A DNA stretch of 64,000 nt, from positions 42,836 to 106,835 of the forward strand of contig NZ_JAKRRY010000019.1 in NCBI RefSeq assembly GCF_026191675.1, given 5' to 3'. Shown in pieces: positions 41,903 to 51,486 of this stretch; position 1 is the stretch's first letter, and each line of letters opens with the position of its first letter. The notes under the pieces are model-generated. The model did not search any database. It was not told the DNA's origin and was given only the letters and a program-made list of their open reading frames with translations. Source of the DNA: Vibrio qingdaonensis. Its GTDB lineage: Bacteria; Pseudomonadota; Gammaproteobacteria; Enterobacterales; Vibrionaceae. The position numbers and the translations under genes are program-made.

Positions 41903-43093
41903 TTACATATACTTATCAAAGAAGTTAACGACCGCGTTTTCGGCTTCTTCCCCATCTGGGCAATGGCCTGAATTTCCAAAATACGCCACCTCCCCCTTTG
42001 TGGATAGCCCAGCGGTGTATTCCATCTCTTTTGGTGGGTTAACCATGTCATCTTTAGTATTGATTGCGAGCACAGGCACGTCGGTTTCATTGGTTTTGAA
42101 GCCTTTTGTCTTCAGTGCTAACGGGATGGTCCATTTACCGTACGAGTCGAGATCGCTGACGTCTTCAACCCCGATGCGATAACCGTAAGACATGGAAGAC
42201 ATGAGCGGTGCATGATGGAAAACTTGAGTATCGGTAAGTACGTCTGTTACGACAGCGCAACGTGCAACCCCCGCTTTTAGTTCTGGAGTATTTAAGATGA
42301 ATGTCATTAATGACACTCCTCCGCCAGATGAACTGAGTGCGCCGACATTGTTGCCATTGAGTCGCTGATCAGATTTGACATAAGCAAGTGCGGCTTGATG
42401 AGCCTGATCTTCTTTTCCTATCTCAACGGTGATGTTGTTATTCAACCCCCCACCGGGAATATCGAATGTCACCACTGCAAAGCCTTGGTTTAATAGCCCT
42501 TCAATCGCTGCTCTGTGCTCCGTTAGAATTTTGTCCACCCCTCCGGTATACAAGACTACCGCTGGCTTCGATACACCCTTTGGGCGATGTAATAAACCCG
42601 TGATCGAGAGCCCGTTGGCTAAAGGCATCGTAATGCGTTCAACATCGATAGTCTGACTCAATGATTCTGCTTGTAAATACAGATCGACGGAACGCTCAAT
42701 CGCGACATGTTCGTGCTGTGTCATATGGTTGGGGTACGAGGCAATTAGATACATCATAGAAGCCTGACGATAGGAATCATAATCGTTGGCTGAGGCCGCG
42801 TAGTCATTCGCTACTTTGGTAAATTCATAGGTCCAGTGACCGGGTTCATTATTATTATTAATGAAGTCACGGAGCGTATGACCCGAATTGATTTTACTGA
42901 GTGTATTTCGAATATCTTGTTCTGGTACTATTTCTGTCCAGTTTTCCATTCTCAACTCACGAAACCATTGTGATTGGTCAGCTTCTAGGGCTTGCTCACC
43001 ACGGAATTTTTCGTGAGCATCGATATTGGCGGCTAATGAGCCAAAAGAGACGAGCCCAAGTAATACGTTTAACGAAATTAGTTTTATGTTCAT
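41903..43093 (-). CDS. Exported FrsA-like alpha/beta hydrolase
   Basis: 396 residues with a signal peptide (MNIKLISLNVLLGLVSFGSLAA). The C-terminal ~260 residues are an alpha/beta hydrolase (PAVVLYTGGVDKI, FAVVTFDIPGGG, nucleophile loop VGALSSSGGGVSL, acid in NTKDDMVNPP, histidine in GNSGHCPDG). The layout is like FrsA, with an N-terminal helical cap, but secreted. The nucleophile elbow reads S-x-S-x-G, not the usual G-x-S-x-G. Substrate unknown, probably an ester. Confidence 0.75.
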   Translation of the reverse strand: MNIKLISLNVLLGLVSFGSLAANIDAHEKFRGEQALEADQSQWFRELRMENWTEIVPEQDIRNTLSKINSGHTLRDFINNNNEPGHWTYEFTKVANDYAASANDYDSYRQASMMYLIASYPNHMTQHEHVAIERSVDLYLQAESLSQTIDVERITMPLANGLSITGLLHRPKGVSKPAVVLYTGGVDKILTEHRAAIEGLLNQGFAVVTFDIPGGGLNNNITVEIGKEDQAHQAALAYVKSDQRLNGNNVGALSSSGGGVSLMTFILNTPELKAGVARCAVVTDVLTDTQVFHHAPLMSSMSYGYRIGVEDVSDLDSYGKWTIPLALKTKGFKTNETDVPVLAINTKDDMVNPPKEMEYTAGLSTKGEVAYFGNSGHCPDGEEAENAVVNFFDKYM

Positions 43094-43338
43094 GCGGTAC
43101 TCTTTATTGGGTAGGGTAGAGAAACTGAGTGCCGCTAGAGTAATATTAGCGATGTCGAAAAAATGTGAACCTCTCGGTGAGGTACAGCACGCTTTAATTA
43201 TTGTGATAATAATCCCTGTAATCCCTCATGACATTAGCTTTACGCTTTCCCTCAAAATTAATGGTAATATTTTTGGCTAAGCGTTGCCTTTGTGACTAGG
43301 CAGCCTCTCATACACGACGTGATAAAAAGGAAAGTGAC

Positions 43339-44631
43339 GTGCAATCGAGCTTTATTGATGGAACCACGCTGTATCGCCAGCATACTTTTACCCTGCCTTT
43401 GAATTATCAAGATGAGGGCAGTGAGCGGATTCAAGTATTTGCTCGTGAACTTGTTGATTTGGGTAAAGACGGTCAAGATCTTCCTTGGTTGGTTTATTTT
43501 CAAGGCGGACCGGGCTTTCCTTCTCCGCGCGCAAGTGGAGAGTCGGGATGGTTGAAACGTGCGCTACAAGAATACCGAGTGTTACTGCTCGATCAACGTG
43601 GCACTGGAAATAGCTCGGTCATAAATCAAGAGTCATTAGCGCACCTCAGCGCAGAGCAGCAAGCTCACTACTTGTCGCATTTTCGCGCCGACAATATTGT
43701 CCGAGATGCGGAAGCGATACGTGAGCGATTAGGTATAAAACAATGGGCGACATTAGGGCAAAGTTTTGGCGGATTTTGTACGTTAACGTATTTATCGCTG
43801 TTTCCACAAAGCTTACTGCGCTGTTATGTGACTGGAGGGATACCTTCAATTTCACGTCATGCTGACGATGTGTACCAAGCCACTTATCAACGAGTAACAG
43901 ACAAGAATGCGGCGTTTTTTGCTCAGTTTCCTCAGGCTCAAGCTATGTGTTGCGAGATTGCTCAGTATTTGCTTGAAAATAACGTAACACTGCCAAATGG
44001 CCAACCATTTACCGTTGAACAGTTTCAATTGATTGGTATTAATCTTGGTCGAGGTGGTGCGAATATGCCACTGTATTTAACGCTCGAGAGCGCCTTTATA
44101 CAAGTAAACGGACAGAAGCAGCTGAGCTATAGCTTTTTGAATCAGATGCAACAAGAGCAAGCGTACCTTACGAACCCCATTTATGCGATTCTGCATGAGT
44201 CAATCTACTGCCAAGGGTCGGCGTCTAATTGGTCTGCTCATCGAGTCCGTGACCAGTACGCGACATTTAATTATCAACCAGGACAAGCATTTAAGTTTAC
44301 TGGCGAAATGGTCTATCCATGGATGTTTGATCAGCTAGAAACCTTAAAGCCACTGCGTGAAGCTGCCCACCTACTGGCCAAAAAAGAAGATTGGTGCGAG
44401 CTCTATAACGCTGAAATACTGAGCCAGAACACCGTCCCCGTCGCTTGTGCGGTTTACGCCGATGATATGTATGTAGAGCTTGATTACAGCCGAGAAACGT
44501 TGGCTGCGCTGCCATTATCGAAAGCTTGGATCACTAATGAGTATGAGCATAATGGTATTGGGGTAGATGGTGAACGTATTTTGGACAGTTTAGTGACGAT
44601 GGCGAATGCGCTGGATAACCTTCCCCAGTGA
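43339..44631 (+). CDS. Proline iminopeptidase-like S33 hydrolase
   Basis: 430 residues from a GTG with AAAAGGAAA in front. Alpha/beta hydrolase with the oxyanion strand FQGGPG (54-59, QGGPG where HGGPG is usual), DQRGTGNS (85-92), nucleophile Ser142 in LGQSFGGF, and late Asp and His (VYADDMYVE, EHNG). The length and DQRGTG motif fit the longer Aeromonas-type prolyl aminopeptidases, which remove N-terminal proline. Cytoplasmic; a single gene with its own terminator. Confidence 0.87.
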   Translation: MQSSFIDGTTLYRQHTFTLPLNYQDEGSERIQVFARELVDLGKDGQDLPWLVYFQGGPGFPSPRASGESGWLKRALQEYRVLLLDQRGTGNSSVINQESLAHLSAEQQAHYLSHFRADNIVRDAEAIRERLGIKQWATLGQSFGGFCTLTYLSLFPQSLLRCYVTGGIPSISRHADDVYQATYQRVTDKNAAFFAQFPQAQAMCCEIAQYLLENNVTLPNGQPFTVEQFQLIGINLGRGGANMPLYLTLESAFIQVNGQKQLSYSFLNQMQQEQAYLTNPIYAILHESIYCQGSASNWSAHRVRDQYATFNYQPGQAFKFTGEMVYPWMFDQLETLKPLREAAHLLAKKEDWCELYNAEILSQNTVPVACAVYADDMYVELDYSRETLAALPLSKAWITNEYEHNGIGVDGERILDSLVTMANALDNLPQ

Positions 44632-44683
44632 TCGCCTTATCAATCTAAGTGCTATAGACAAGTTCTATGACAAGATAGATTAA

Positions 44684-44714
44684 TGCAAAACGCCGCTTTA
44701 CGCGGCGTTTTGCA
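44684..44714 (+). terminator. Terminator after the S33 peptidase
   Basis: 13-bp arms TGCAAAACGCCGC (44684-44696) and its complement (44702-44714) with a 5-base loop; the T's are mostly within the 3' arm. Confidence 0.7.
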
Positions 44715-44909
44715 TTCTGTCATTTTGATAATCTAAACCGCCCGCGAAGTGCTTCGCAGTAAAGATAAAGTTAGTTGCCGTTAAAGCTAACAGCCGTTAA
44801 AGCTACTTACCGTAACCTACCGCTAAAGTCTCTCATACCGCAATGTCATTGTCATAGCGTGCATTGCCTAGGGTGAAAACAGATATTTCTAATGTTTTCG
44901 AAATATATA

Positions 44910-44945
44910 TTGACATGGTTCGCTGTAGATCTATAATTCCGGAAT
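44910..44945 (+). promoter_or_regulatory. Near-consensus sigma-70 promoter of the ArsP-like gene, with palindromes
   Basis: TTGACA (44910-44915), 16-bp spacer, TATAAT (44932-44937). ATTCCGGAAT (44936-44945) overlaps the -10 box, and TTTCGAAA (44896-44903) lies before the -35 box. A promoter this close to consensus usually needs a repressor, so an ArsR-type operator over it is likely. Confidence 0.7.
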
Positions 44946-44968
44946 ATTCGAAATGAAGAGTTAAAAAA

Positions 44969-46024
44969 ATGATGAGTCCTACATTTATAGATATGGGAAA
45001 AGAAGCACTGGGCATGTTTGCTTTTCTCGCGACAGAATTAGTCATCTTGTTTCTAGTCATCAGCTATGTTGTTGGCATTATTCAAGATTTCATGACGCCT
45101 GAGAAAGTGCAGTCGATATTAAGCTCTAAGCAAGGTAAAGGTTATGTCATCGCGGCGTTGTTGGGTTCTATCACGCCATTTTGCTCGTGTTCAACGATTC
45201 CTTTTCTTAAAGGGCTATTAAGGGCGAGAGCCGGGTTTGGTCCAATGATGGTGTTCTTGTTTGCGAGTCCGCTTCTGAACCCAATTATTATTGGTTTATT
45301 TGTTGTGACATTTGGTTGGGAAGTCGCGCTGTTTTACTTCGCTATCGCAATGAGTGTGTCCGTAACCGCAGGATATGTTTTAGAGAAGCTTGGTTTTGAG
45401 AAATACGTTAAGCCGGAAGCATACGATTCTTCCAATAAAGCGGCATCATGTTGTGTTTCTGAACCTAAGAAGGAAGAAACTGCGTCATGCTGTACATCTG
45501 AACCTGTCGCAGCATCACCATCTTGCTGTGGAAGCGAAGCCCAAACAAGCGTTATAGAAGAGTCTTCTTGTTGTAGTACAGACAAAACCAACGTCACGGC
45601 GGTTAAAGATCCAAGTCGTTGGGCGCGTATTTGGACCACGACATGGGCTGACTTTATTCAAGTTCTTCCATACCTATTAATTGGTGTGGCTATCGGTTCG
45701 TTTATTTATGGATTTATTCCAACCGATCTTATCGTAGAGTATGCTGGTGATAATGTTTGGTATGCCATCCCGATTGCCGCGATAATTGGTATTCCACTGT
45801 ATATCCGAGCGGAAGCGGTCATTCCATTAAGTATGGCGCTGGTGAAGAAAGGGATGGCGCTTGGATCGGTAATGGCTTTGATTATTGGTAGTGCGGGCGC
45901 AAGTCTTACAGAGGTTATTTTGCTCAAAGCGATTTTTCGTAATCAAATGATCGCTGCCTTCTTAGTCGTGATACTAACAATGGCGATTGGCGCTGGATTC
46001 TTATATAGCTTCATCTTTGGTTAA
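44969..46024 (+). CDS. ArsP/YraQ-like permease with a cysteine-pair loop
   Basis: 351 residues in two membrane halves separated by a soluble loop (about 150-215). The FCSCS motif (71-75) and TTWADFIQVLPYLLIGVAIG, AGASLTEVILL are typical of the DUF318/ArsP permease family, some of which export trivalent organoarsenicals. The loop holds four Cys-Cys pairs (161-162, 174-175, 186-187, 201-202), each near Ser/Glu, an apparent soft-metal-binding array. No ArsR regulator adjoins the gene; the promoter at 44910 is strong and palindromic. Confidence 0.83.
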   Translation: MMSPTFIDMGKEALGMFAFLATELVILFLVISYVVGIIQDFMTPEKVQSILSSKQGKGYVIAALLGSITPFCSCSTIPFLKGLLRARAGFGPMMVFLFASPLLNPIIIGLFVVTFGWEVALFYFAIAMSVSVTAGYVLEKLGFEKYVKPEAYDSSNKAASCCVSEPKKEETASCCTSEPVAASPSCCGSEAQTSVIEESSCCSTDKTNVTAVKDPSRWARIWTTTWADFIQVLPYLLIGVAIGSFIYGFIPTDLIVEYAGDNVWYAIPIAAIIGIPLYIRAEAVIPLSMALVKKGMALGSVMALIIGSAGASLTEVILLKAIFRNQMIAAFLVVILTMAIGAGFLYSFIFG

Positions 46025-46033
46025 GGTGACATA

Positions 46034-46068
46034 AACACCGCCTAGAAGGGAATCTTCTGGGCGGTGTT
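46034..46068 (+). terminator. Hairpin after the ArsP-like gene
   Basis: AACACCGCC (46034-46042) with TAGAAG continues against CTTCTG-GGCGGTGTT (46054-46068): a 15-bp stem. T-rich after it, not a pure run. Confidence 0.65.
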
Positions 46069-46097
46069 GTTGAATTTTGGTTGCCTTAGCCTTATCC

Positions 46098-46343
46098 ATA
46101 CGACACCGTTGTTTAAGGAATGACCTTATGTCGTATAAAATCGTTAGATAGCTTATTCAAATGAGTCCATCGCCTAAAGCGAACGGTGCAGGAACAAATC
46201 TACGCACGACGGAATGTGGTTAGAAACCTGAGTACCGAATCAATGACGTGACGTTATTCGGCGGTCTCAATGTTTATTGAGATAGTATTTTTTCAGAAAA
46301 CGCGCATAATCTCGCTATACAACACTTAAAGAAGAAACTACCT
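46098..46343. other. Leader region with two inverted repeats before the CxxC protein
   Basis: ATACGACA (46098-46105) pairs with TGTCGTAT (46129-46136), inner AAGG/CCTT. TCTCAAT-GTTT-ATTGAGA (46265-46282) lies 62 bp before the start and is followed by TATTTTTT, so it could be a small attenuator. No gene between 46025 and 46343. Confidence 0.35.
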
Positions 46344-46718
46344 ATGACTGATTTTCAATATTACTTTCATCAACTGCCTTGTTTTAACTGTAAAAAAACC
46401 ATTGTAAGTACTGACCTTGGTTGGTTAACGGCTGCGATGAAAGACGATGTTATAGCGCAAATTGCATCGATTATTGCGCAAGACAGCATTGAGCCAGATC
46501 TTTCGGTGAATGTGACGTGCACCAAAGACGAAGCGCGTGAATACTTATTATTGAACTTTTTTGGTTACTCAGCAGAAGAACTCGTCAATCAAGTTGAAGC
46601 GGAAGACGAAAAAGAAGTCGCAGAGCTAATGGAAGAAGGTAACGATGTTGTTATTTTTGAACATGAGATTGCGTTGCAAAGTTGTACCGATTGCGACACG
46701 GATGAAGTGTCAGACTAA
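46344..46718 (+). CDS. Unknown protein with paired CxxC motifs
   Basis: 124 residues, acidic. CFNC (13-16) near the N-terminus and CTDC (about 116-119) near the C-terminus could form one zinc site that brings the ends together. The middle is helical and very acidic (VEAEDEKEVAELMEEG). No signal peptide. It is flanked by a leader hairpin and its own terminator. I do not recognise the family. Confidence 0.65.
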   Translation: MTDFQYYFHQLPCFNCKKTIVSTDLGWLTAAMKDDVIAQIASIIAQDSIEPDLSVNVTCTKDEAREYLLLNFFGYSAEELVNQVEAEDEKEVAELMEEGNDVVIFEHEIALQSCTDCDTDEVSD

Positions 46719-46767
46719 GTGTTCTCGTTTAGCTAGATGGGTGCTGCCATCAATAATATGATGTTTT

Positions 46768-46803
46768 AAGCGTTAGCGACGTAGAAGTCGCTAACGCTTT
46801 TTT
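46768..46803 (+). terminator. Strong terminator after the CxxC protein gene
   Basis: Perfect 13-bp arms AAGCGTTAGCGAC (46768-46780) and complement (46787-46799), loop GTAGAA, then TTTTTT. It also faces the convergent emrB-like gene. Confidence 0.9.
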
Positions 46804-46817
46804 CATTTTTGTCGGCG

Positions 46818-48380
46818 TTAATCTTTCATATTCAAAATAAGTAGCGCTGCAAAGGCAAGAAATGCTGTCATCATTAGGAACACGTCATTGTAAGCCATGA
46901 TCGCCGCATCGCGCTGCATTGTTGCTAATAGGGTTGCTTGAGCTTGATGCATGGCTGTGGCTGCATCACTGCCAGACTGCATAAAAAAGGCTTGCTGCTG
47001 GTGCAGGGTTTGCCACCCTAGCTGGCTCACGCTTGTTAGAGACTCTTTAATATGCCCTAAATGTTCACGGGTTTTGTTATCTAACAGAGTGGCGATGATG
47101 GCAATACTAAATGCTCCCCCCAGGTTGCGCATCACATTGGTTAACGTGGAGGCATCGGGGGTATCCATTTTGCTGATGTTTTTCATCGCGACCAAAGACA
47201 GCGGTACCATGATAAATGGGCTACCAATAGCGCGAAGCAGCATTGAAAAAATTAATTGGTGGCCGCCAAAATCAACGGTCATGTGCGTATTGACGTAACA
47301 GCTAAAGCCAAACATGGCAAAACCAAACGTCACCAAGTATTTCGGTTTAATTATCTGCGTGAGCTTGGGTACCAACGGAAAGATCAGCAATTGTGGGAAG
47401 CCCATCCACATGAGTACCTCACCAATCTCCATCGCGTTATATTGCTGAATTTGTGTTAAGTACATCGGTAATACATAGATTGATCCAAGCAGTGCCATCC
47501 CCAAAATCAAATAGGCCAAGCAAGACATAGCAAACTGACCGTCTTTCAGTAGCCTCAGGTTGACCAGTGGTTTTTTGTGTTGCAGCTCATTGATGACAAA
47601 ATAAACCAAGCTGACGGTAGAAATAATACTTAAACCAATAATGAAGCTGGAGCTAAACCATTCTTCGCGATTGCCTTCTTCTAACACCACTTCTAAACAA
47701 CCTAAGCCTAGCGCCATCGTAGCAATCCCGAACCAGTCGGCTTTTTTAAGCGAGCCTAGGTCGAGTTTTTCATCGTCTAGCCCGTAACGAATCATCGATA
47801 TCACGAGTAGTGCGGGCGGAATATTGATGTAAAAAATGTAGTGCCACGACAGATTTTCCGTTAGCCAGCCACCAAAGGTTGGCCCAATGGAAGGGGCGAA
47901 GGTGGCGGTGACGCCAAACAGTGCCATACCCACGGCTCGTTTGTTTAACGGCAGTAGCTGAATGACGAGCGAGAAGGCCAGTGGAATTAACGCACCGCCA
48001 CTAAAGCCTTGCATGGCACGAAATACAATCATTGAGGTCATGTTCCATGAAAATGAGCAGAGCAATGACGACAAGGTAAATATAGTGGTGGTCCACGTCA
48101 GGTATCGGCGTTTGCCTAGTGCTTTTGACAGCCAGCCACTGAGAGGGATCGCGATCATTTCAGCGACTAAGTAGGATGTTGATATCCAAGAGCTTTCGTC
48201 CAGTGTTGCGGAGAGCGCGCCTTGAATGTCTTTGAGTGACGAGTTGGTGATTTGGATATCTAAAATAGCCATGAAAGCGCCAATTAACCCGCCAAATAAG
48301 GCGATCCAATGGCGGGTCGAAACGTCGCTCGTTTGGTTGTCGCTTTGGGTGGTAGAGGTGATGGTCGCGGTAGTGCTCAT
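46818..48380 (-). CDS. emrB: EmrB-type MFS multidrug exporter (DHA2 family)
   Basis: 520 residues with 14 membrane segments. LDIQITNSSLKDIQGAL in TM1 and the GWLSKALGKRRYL loop are typical of DHA2 antiporters that pump drugs through an HlyD-type adaptor. It follows the emrA-like gene by 3 bp. With TolC it would form a tripartite efflux pump for hydrophobic compounds. Confidence 0.9.
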   Translation of the reverse strand: MSTTATITSTTQSDNQTSDVSTRHWIALFGGLIGAFMAILDIQITNSSLKDIQGALSATLDESSWISTSYLVAEMIAIPLSGWLSKALGKRRYLTWTTTIFTLSSLLCSFSWNMTSMIVFRAMQGFSGGALIPLAFSLVIQLLPLNKRAVGMALFGVTATFAPSIGPTFGGWLTENLSWHYIFYINIPPALLVISMIRYGLDDEKLDLGSLKKADWFGIATMALGLGCLEVVLEEGNREEWFSSSFIIGLSIISTVSLVYFVINELQHKKPLVNLRLLKDGQFAMSCLAYLILGMALLGSIYVLPMYLTQIQQYNAMEIGEVLMWMGFPQLLIFPLVPKLTQIIKPKYLVTFGFAMFGFSCYVNTHMTVDFGGHQLIFSMLLRAIGSPFIMVPLSLVAMKNISKMDTPDASTLTNVMRNLGGAFSIAIIATLLDNKTREHLGHIKESLTSVSQLGWQTLHQQQAFFMQSGSDAATAMHQAQATLLATMQRDAAIMAYNDVFLMMTAFLAFAALLILNMKD

Positions 48381-48383
48381 CGG

Positions 48384-49448
48384 TTAACCTCTCGTGTCAA
48401 TCGTAGCGACAACAGACAACCCTGGTAACAAACGGTCTTGTAATTGTTGTTGATTGGTGATGATGATTTTCACCGGAACACGTTGCACGATCTTGGTAAA
48501 GTTCCCGGTTGCGTTTTCTGGCGGAAGTAGCGCAAATTTAGCGCCCGTTGCTGGGGAAAAGCTGTCGACTACCCCTTTAAGAGGCTGACCTGGAAACGCA
48601 TCGAGTTCAACTTCAACACTTTGACCTTTATGAATGCCGTTGAGTTGCGTTTCTTTAAAGTTAGCTTCTATCCAAACGTTGTTGTTCGGCACTAAGCTCA
48701 TGAGTGGAGCACCAGATTGCACAAGCAAGCCTTCTCGTACGCTGCGTTTACCAATAATGCCATCGTTTGGTGCGTATACTTTGGTGTAATCAAGGTTGAG
48801 TTGCGCCTGCTCTACTTGTGCTTGCGCTTCGGTGACAGAGGCTTTTGCCTGAGCGATTTCACTGGCGATGACGGTCATTTGGTCATTGCTGGCCACAACG
48901 TTGGCTTTCGCTTCTTCTAGGACGGCAAGGGCGACTTTTTGTTGTGCTAGCATGCTGTCTACTTCATCCTGTGAGGCGTAATTTCGCTGATGAAGGCTAC
49001 GAGAACGAGCCGACTGCTGCAGAGCGCGGTCGTATTCGGCTTGTGCAGAATCAACTCGACTCTCTGCTTGAGAAATTTGACTGCGCTGTAGCGTTTGCTG
49101 AGCAATAAGGTTGTGCACGCTAGATTGGATGACGGACAAATGTGCGTTGGCTTGATCGAGTGTCGCCTGATAATCGCGATCATCGATTTGCACCAGCAGA
49201 TCGCCTTTTTTCACTAATTGGTTGTCGGTGACGTAGGACTTCACTATGTAGCCCGAAACCTTAGGGCTAATGTTGGTAATATCGCCTTGTAGGTAGGCGT
49301 TATCCGTTGATTCAAAGTACTGACCGTAACCAAACCAATAGACACTTCCCAGCAAACCCAATGACAGCATCACTGCAGTGGCAATTAGCGGTGCTTTATT
49401 GCGTTTTTTCTTAGCGGTAATTGGTGAAGTAGAGGTGTTATCGGTCAT
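48384..49448 (-). CDS. emrA: EmrA-type membrane fusion (HlyD family) adaptor
   Basis: 354 residues: one N-terminal membrane anchor (LIATAVMLSLGLLGSVYWF), split biotinyl-lipoyl halves, a long coiled-coil hairpin (residues ~95-210, with a run of QAESRVDSAQAEYDRALQQ) and a beta-barrel with YAPNDGIIGKRSVREGLLV. It links the inner-membrane pump to an outer-membrane channel. First gene of the pair; the divergent LysR gene lies 125 bp upstream. Confidence 0.9.
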   Translation of the reverse strand: MTDNTSTSPITAKKKRNKAPLIATAVMLSLGLLGSVYWFGYGQYFESTDNAYLQGDITNISPKVSGYIVKSYVTDNQLVKKGDLLVQIDDRDYQATLDQANAHLSVIQSSVHNLIAQQTLQRSQISQAESRVDSAQAEYDRALQQSARSRSLHQRNYASQDEVDSMLAQQKVALAVLEEAKANVVASNDQMTVIASEIAQAKASVTEAQAQVEQAQLNLDYTKVYAPNDGIIGKRSVREGLLVQSGAPLMSLVPNNNVWIEANFKETQLNGIHKGQSVEVELDAFPGQPLKGVVDSFSPATGAKFALLPPENATGNFTKIVQRVPVKIIITNQQQLQDRLLPGLSVVATIDTRG

Positions 49449-49573
49449 AGTGTACTCATCGTGTCAGGCATTAGGTGTAACGAATTGTAAATGATTCCCA
49501 TTAATTGATAAGATGGGAAAAAAGAGAAACACTGTTGCAATATTCTTACTAATTGATGGTGTGGAGAAGTTCT

Positions 49574-50473
49574 ATGGATTTAAATGCGGTGAGTGTTTTT
49601 ACTCAAGTTGTTGATTGTGGAAGCTTTACTCATGCAGCTGAAGTTTTGAATATGACAAAATCAACAGTAAGTAGAAAATTGGCTGAACTAGAAGAGCATC
49701 TAGGTGTGAGATTGATCACGAGATCGACGCGAAGTTTGGTGCTGACTCCGGAAGGCGAGCAATTTTATCAATCGAGTATTCAGATGTTGGAGATCATGAA
49801 TCAAGCCGAGATCCAGGTATCAGCGAGCCAAGACTTAGTGCGTGGAAAGTTGAATGTAGTGTTACCTGTAGAGCTAGGTCACCAGGTACTTGCGTCGGAT
49901 ATTCACGGTTTTTTAAAGGCTTACCCTCATGTCACCATGCATTTGGAACTGACGAACCGTGAGGTTGATGTCATTGGAGAAGGGGTTGACCTTTATGCTC
50001 AAATCGGTGAGTTGGTTGACTCGAGTTTAGTGTCTCGCTACTTAACGACATCGTCGCGTGTGCTGGTGGCGAGTTCTCGATATTTGGCGCAATTTGGTCA
50101 TGTTGACACCCATCATGATTTGACGTCACCGCATAAAATGATTGAAGTCTTTAACAAAGCGGCGCGCTTACCCAAATGGCATTTACAATTGACCGATGGT
50201 GAATCGGTACAAATCGATCTGCCTTACCAATTGAGAGTCAATACGATCAGCGCCTGTTTGACGGCTTGCATTGACGGTTTAGGGATTGCGGTATTACCTG
50301 AATTTATTTGCCGCGAGCATATTCAAGCCGGGCGCCTCATTCGTTTACTGCCCGACTATAACATGCCAGAGGTGTCGGTGAGCCTTGTCTATGCTGAGAG
50401 AAAACTGATGCCTAAGCGAAAAAAGGTATTTATCGATTACTTGCTAGCGGCTTTCCAGCAACGCGGAGAGTGA
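49574..50473 (+). CDS. LysR family regulator divergent from emrAB
   Basis: 299 residues from ATG 49574 with GTGGAG upstream. HTH: DLNAVSVFTQVVDCGSFTHAAEVLNMTKSTVSRKLAELEEHLGVRLITRSTRSLVLT. Of the CrgA/AaeR-like branch (TPEGEQFYQ…). Divergence from the efflux operon makes it the likely controller. Confidence 0.87.
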   Translation: MDLNAVSVFTQVVDCGSFTHAAEVLNMTKSTVSRKLAELEEHLGVRLITRSTRSLVLTPEGEQFYQSSIQMLEIMNQAEIQVSASQDLVRGKLNVVLPVELGHQVLASDIHGFLKAYPHVTMHLELTNREVDVIGEGVDLYAQIGELVDSSLVSRYLTTSSRVLVASSRYLAQFGHVDTHHDLTSPHKMIEVFNKAARLPKWHLQLTDGESVQIDLPYQLRVNTISACLTACIDGLGIAVLPEFICREHIQAGRLIRLLPDYNMPEVSVSLVYAERKLMPKRKKVFIDYLLAAFQQRGE

Positions 50474-50651
50474 AAGAGTGGTTAACAAAGCGAACAGAAT
50501 CAGTTGTAGATTCATACAGATAATTGATATTTGAGGTTCTTTTAAAAGCGGAATGTGCGCTATAATTCGTCGACAGAAGTGCTAATGTCTATAGGCATCT
50601 AGTTTTTGTAGCCATCTAGCGCTAGGTAGCTAATGATTAAAGGATTAAAAA

Positions 50652-51230
50652 GTGAAACTTTACAAACTCAGCTTACCGCTAACCCTGTTAATAATGAGTG
50701 CACCTTCTAGCGCTTATAGTTTTCAGTTTAATGCGGGCGTGGATACTAATAAATCTTTTGCTGCCGGTATTGAGGGTTTGGTTTACGACAACTACGTGCT
50801 TGGTGCGCAGATTAATTTAAGCACGACTGATAATTACGAAACGGGCCCTTACAATGAAGGGGTGATCAGCAATGGAACATACACTAAAAAGCGCTCCAGC
50901 CAACTGGGTACCCTTTATGTAGGCTATCAATTTTCTGACACCATGTTGGAAGGGTTATCACTTAAATTGGGTGTGACGCAGATGGTTTTAGACATGAGTG
51001 CTGACGCGTATGGGACGGTAGGTTCTGAGACCGTAGGCGCGGAAATTTATCAACTGACGGAACGCAAATATCTGCCGTTTTTAGGTTTTGGGTATCCCAT
51101 TAACGAGCGTCTTGTTTTTAATGTTCATGCAAGTTTTGCCGGCATCGAGACGGTCAACATTGACGGCGAGCAAGAGCCTACTGGTCTTGATGCGACTACG
51201 GTTAGCTTCTTACTAGGATTCAGATTTTAG
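50652..51230 (+). CDS. Small outer-membrane beta-barrel protein, function unknown
   Basis: 192 residues from GTG 50652 (AAAGGA upstream) with signal peptide ending near PSSAYS. Alternating hydrophobic strands (QFNAGVDTNKSFAAGIEGLVYDNYVLGAQINL…, LGTLYVGYQF, FLGFGYPI) end in FLLGFRF, a C-terminal aromatic typical of BamA-inserted barrels. It looks like an eight-stranded OmpA/OmpX-type barrel. A single gene; ligand unknown. Confidence 0.75.
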   Translation: MKLYKLSLPLTLLIMSAPSSAYSFQFNAGVDTNKSFAAGIEGLVYDNYVLGAQINLSTTDNYETGPYNEGVISNGTYTKKRSSQLGTLYVGYQFSDTMLEGLSLKLGVTQMVLDMSADAYGTVGSETVGAEIYQLTERKYLPFLGFGYPINERLVFNVHASFAGIETVNIDGEQEPTGLDATTVSFLLGFRF

Positions 51231-51432
51231 CCGCTAAACCCAGTCGGATTGATTGGGTTTCACTTCCTCCCCATTTTGTATACCTATGCTTATCTGCATG
51301 CATTACGGCGTATTTTTCTTCATCCGCATTAGGTAATAGTTTACGTGATCTTAATCTAGATTAAGTTTCGTTGAGGCTGTTGCCGCTATGATCGCCCCTA
51401 GAAAATAATCGCGAGCCTTTAACCTCGTACAT

Positions 51433-51486
51433 GAAAGGACAAAAAGATCGGCCACCTATGTGAATGGCAGTTCTTTTTGTCCTTTT
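51433..51486 (+). other. Long leader hairpin before the old-yellow-enzyme gene
   Basis: GAAAGGACAAAAAGA (51433-51447) pairs with TCTTTTTGTCCTTTT (51472-51486; the last pair is G-U), loop of 24 bases holding CCACCTATGTGAATGG, followed by TTTGTTCTC. It could be a terminator of a short leader transcript (attenuation) or of an sRNA. A second, smaller stem CTCTTT…AAAGAG lies at 51491-51509, right before the ribosome-binding region. Confidence 0.5.
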
